Origin: UBA2197 sp034370465
GTDB taxonomy: Bacteria; Desulfobacterota; Desulfuromonadia; Desulfuromonadales; UBA2197
DNA length: 6,837 nt
Direction: 5' to 3'
NCBI GenBank assembly: GCA_034370465.1
Contig: JAXMLA010000141.1
Coordinates: 1 to 6,837 of the forward strand
Shown here in pieces: positions 4,571 to 6,837 of this stretch. How positions within the stretch are numbered: the stretch's first letter is position 1; the number at the start of each line of letters is the position of its first letter. A model generated the notes under the pieces. That model did no database searches and had not been told where the DNA came from. It was given only the letters and a program-made list of their open reading frames with translations. Position numbers and translations under genes: made by a program.

Positions 4571-6832
4571 ATGAGCACAGAACTTCTCCTGATCGGGGTC
4601 GGCATCCTCGTGATTATTGCTGTCTTCGACATTATGGTCGGAGTCAGCAACGATGCCGTCAACTTCCTCAACTCGTCGATCGGCTCACGCGTGGCGCCGC
4701 GGGCGACGATCATGTTTATCGCCAGCCTCGGGATCATGGCGGGGGTCACCTTCTCCAGCGGCATGATGGAGGTGGCGCGTAAAGGGATCTTTCATCCAGA
4801 ATTCTTCACCATGCCGGAGCTCTTGACCATCTTTCTGGCGGTCATGATCACCGACATCATCCTCCTCGATCTCTTCAACACCTACGGATTACCGACTTCC
4901 ACCACCGTCTCGGTCGTCTTTGAACTCCTCGGCGCGGCGGTGGCGGTCTCCTTCCTCAAGATCATGCAGTCCGGCGACAGCCTGACCACCATTGCTCGTT
5001 ATATCAACTCGTCGAGTGCGATCACCATTATCATGGGGATTCTGCTCTCGGTGGCAATCTCCTTTGTCTGCGGCGCCGTCATCCAGTTCCTGACCCGTCT
5101 CCTCTTTACCTTCGATTACCAAAAGAGGATCCGGCGCTACGGTGCACTCTGGGGCGGTTTGGCCCTGACCTCGATCACCTATTTTATTCTGGTCAAAGGG
5201 GCCAAGGGCGCATCCTTTATCAGCAAAGAGAATATCGACTGGATTAATGCCCATACCCCCCTCTTCCTGTTGTTGATCTTTGCGGCCGCGGTCGTCCTCC
5301 TGCAGGTTCTGCAGTTGCTCAAGTTCAATATCCTTAAACCGATCGTCCTGATCGGCACCTTCGCCCTGGCCATGGCCTTTGCCGCCAATGACCTGGTCAA
5401 CTTCATCGGCGTCCCCCTCGCCGGCATCGCAGCCTTCAAGACGGCGATGGCGACAACCGATCCCCTGACCGTCACCATGGGGGCGCTGAGCAGCAAAGTG
5501 CAGACCGAGACCCTCTATCTCCTCCTCGCCGGGGTCATCATGGTCGTCACTCTGTGGCTGTCGAAGAAGGCGAAAACGGTCACTGAAACCGAGCTCAGCC
5601 TCAGCCAGCAGGATGAAGGGAACGAACGTTTCGAATCGATCTTTTTATCCCGGGCCATTGTCCGCCTGGTCCTGAACGTCTTTGAAACCGCCAGATTGAT
5701 CGTTCCGAAAGGGCTGCGCCTGGTTGTCAGCCGCCGCCTCAATCCGGCAGCCGGTCAAGGCGAATTGACCGGGGAGAAGAAGCCCTCCTTCGATCTGCTG
5801 CGGGCTTCGGTCAACCTGATGGTGGCCAGCGCTGTTATTTCCTACGCGACTTCCTACAAACTCCCCCTCTCTACCACCTATGTCACCTTCATGGTCGCGA
5901 TGGGGAGTTCCTTTGCCGACCAGGCCTGGGGCCGGGAAAGTGCTGTCTACCGCATCACCGGCGTTTTGACCGTCATCGGCGGCTGGTTTTTGACCGCGGT
6001 CATCGCCTTTACCTCTGCCGCCCTCTTTGCCGCGATCATCTTCTATGGCCAGGCCTTTGGGGTAGTTTTTCTCCTCCTCCTCGCCGGAGTGTTGATCTGG
6101 AATGCCCACCGCAAGCATCAGAGCATGGAGAAAGAGGCGCTGCAGGAAAAGATCTTTAACCTTAAATCAGTCGAAAATCCCCGGGAAAGTGTGGAAACGA
6201 CCTTTGAGCACATGAGTCTGTTGCTGAAGGAGACCCGGGAATCCCTCGACACGACTCTCAATGCCCTCTTTCGCCTCGACCATGACCGCCTCGGAGTCGA
6301 GCGCAAAAAACTGAACAGGGCGCAGCAGTGGTCGAATATCATCATCGCCAATGTCTTCAAGGCGATGCGCCTTCTCGACCAGAAAGGACTGGCCGTTTCA
6401 CACAAATATGCCCAGACCATCCGCCGCTTGCAGAAAATTACCGATGGCCACCGCGATATCGTCCTGCGGGCCTACACTCACGTCGGCAACCACCATAAAG
6501 GGCTGCTGCCGGTGCAGATTACAGAGTTGGAGGAGGTTCGCCAACTGTTACGGGAAATCCTCCTCGAAGTGGAAGAGACCTTCAGCCGTAAACAGACGGC
6601 CAATCTGCAACGTCTCCGGGAGAAAGATACTCAATTGCGGGCTCTGGCTGCCGAACTGAACAACCGGCAGGTGGCGAGGATTGCCGACAATTCTTCCAAG
6701 ACCCGCCTCAGCATCCTGTACTACGCGATCGTCGGCAATGCGATGATGCTCTCAAAGCAGAACCTGGAGTTGCTGGAGATCTTCGATCTCGCCTTCGGCA
6801 AGTTCGAGGAGACGAAGAAGAGCGACTCCTGA
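4571..6832 (+). CDS. PiT-family inorganic phosphate permease with fused C-terminal PhoU-like domain
   Basis: The product is 753 aa. The ATG at 4571 is preferred over an in-frame ATG at 4463 because the hydrophobic PiT N-terminus begins there and AAGGA lies 10 nt upstream; the 36-residue extension is basic and unlike the family. The permease (about residues 1-512) shows the internal duplication typical of PiT. The first half has GVSNDAVN (24-31) and GLPTSTT (106-112); the second has AANDLVNFIGVPLAG (271-285) and LPLSTT (431-436). These Asn-Asp and Ser-Thr-Thr motifs form the phosphate/cation site of symporters driven by H+ or Na+. A charged loop (about 331-408) separates two membrane blocks. 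Residues about 515-745 are soluble, helical and heptad-rich (ETRESLDTTLNALFRLDHDR; VRQLLREILLEVEETFS) and resemble PhoU/DUF47. PiT proteins of about 750 aa with such tails are known, notably in Bacteroidota. No pst genes lie in this window. Confidence 0.92.
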   Translation: MSTELLLIGVGILVIIAVFDIMVGVSNDAVNFLNSSIGSRVAPRATIMFIASLGIMAGVTFSSGMMEVARKGIFHPEFFTMPELLTIFLAVMITDIILLDLFNTYGLPTSTTVSVVFELLGAAVAVSFLKIMQSGDSLTTIARYINSSSAITIIMGILLSVAISFVCGAVIQFLTRLLFTFDYQKRIRRYGALWGGLALTSITYFILVKGAKGASFISKENIDWINAHTPLFLLLIFAAAVVLLQVLQLLKFNILKPIVLIGTFALAMAFAANDLVNFIGVPLAGIAAFKTAMATTDPLTVTMGALSSKVQTETLYLLLAGVIMVVTLWLSKKAKTVTETELSLSQQDEGNERFESIFLSRAIVRLVLNVFETARLIVPKGLRLVVSRRLNPAAGQGELTGEKKPSFDLLRASVNLMVASAVISYATSYKLPLSTTYVTFMVAMGSSFADQAWGRESAVYRITGVLTVIGGWFLTAVIAFTSAALFAAIIFYGQAFGVVFLLLLAGVLIWNAHRKHQSMEKEALQEKIFNLKSVENPRESVETTFEHMSLLLKETRESLDTTLNALFRLDHDRLGVERKKLNRAQQWSNIIIANVFKAMRLLDQKGLAVSHKYAQTIRRLQKITDGHRDIVLRAYTHVGNHHKGLLPVQITELEEVRQLLREILLEVEETFSRKQTANLQRLREKDTQLRALAAELNNRQVARIADNSSKTRLSILYYAIVGNAMMLSKQNLELLEIFDLAFGKFEETKKSDS

Positions 6833-6837
6833 TCGCA

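Noticed and set aside
4889..5254. 121-codon minus-strand open frame inside the permease gene
   Set aside because: Antisense shadow of strongly conserved PiT coding sequence.

Overview
The window looks like bacterial chromosomal DNA from a Gram-negative organism: it has a lipoprotein signal, a signal-peptide-bearing beta-barrel protein and a REP-associated transposase. The moderately GC-rich coding, the WYL regulator and the PiT permease with a fused PhoU-like tail would fit a Desulfuromonas/Geobacter-type bacterium. That placement is inference, not proof. No rRNA, tRNA or CRISPR array was seen.

Left part (1-2551), all on the minus strand: reading in the direction of transcription there is a WYL-domain transcription factor (start placed at 2551), a small two-TM protein with a C-terminal zinc ribbon, a helical lipoprotein (start placed at 1262) and a secreted protein that runs off the left edge. 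Gaps are 37 nt, 70 nt and a 1-nt TGATG overlap. This could be one operon. The last two genes code for exported proteins of unknown function, are visibly more AT-rich than the rest, and are translationally coupled.

Middle part (2552-3584): a 426-bp stretch with no convincing gene carries a spaced inverted repeat, an AT palindrome, a run of nine G (minus strand) and two minus-strand hairpins followed by U-rich tracts, which look like orphan terminators. It ends at a RAYT (REP-associated tyrosine transposase) gene closely bracketed by two near-identical REP hairpins. The right-hand hairpin carries extra 17-bp tandem half-repeats.

Right part (3585-6837), plus strand: a small secreted beta-barrel-like outer membrane protein has a structured leader. 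After a 220-bp gap comes a 753-aa PiT-family phosphate permease, whose two halves both carry the family signature and whose C-terminal ~230 residues are a soluble helical PhoU-like domain. The permease would move phosphate across the inner membrane, with the tail as a likely built-in regulator. A link to the barrel protein upstream is only positional.
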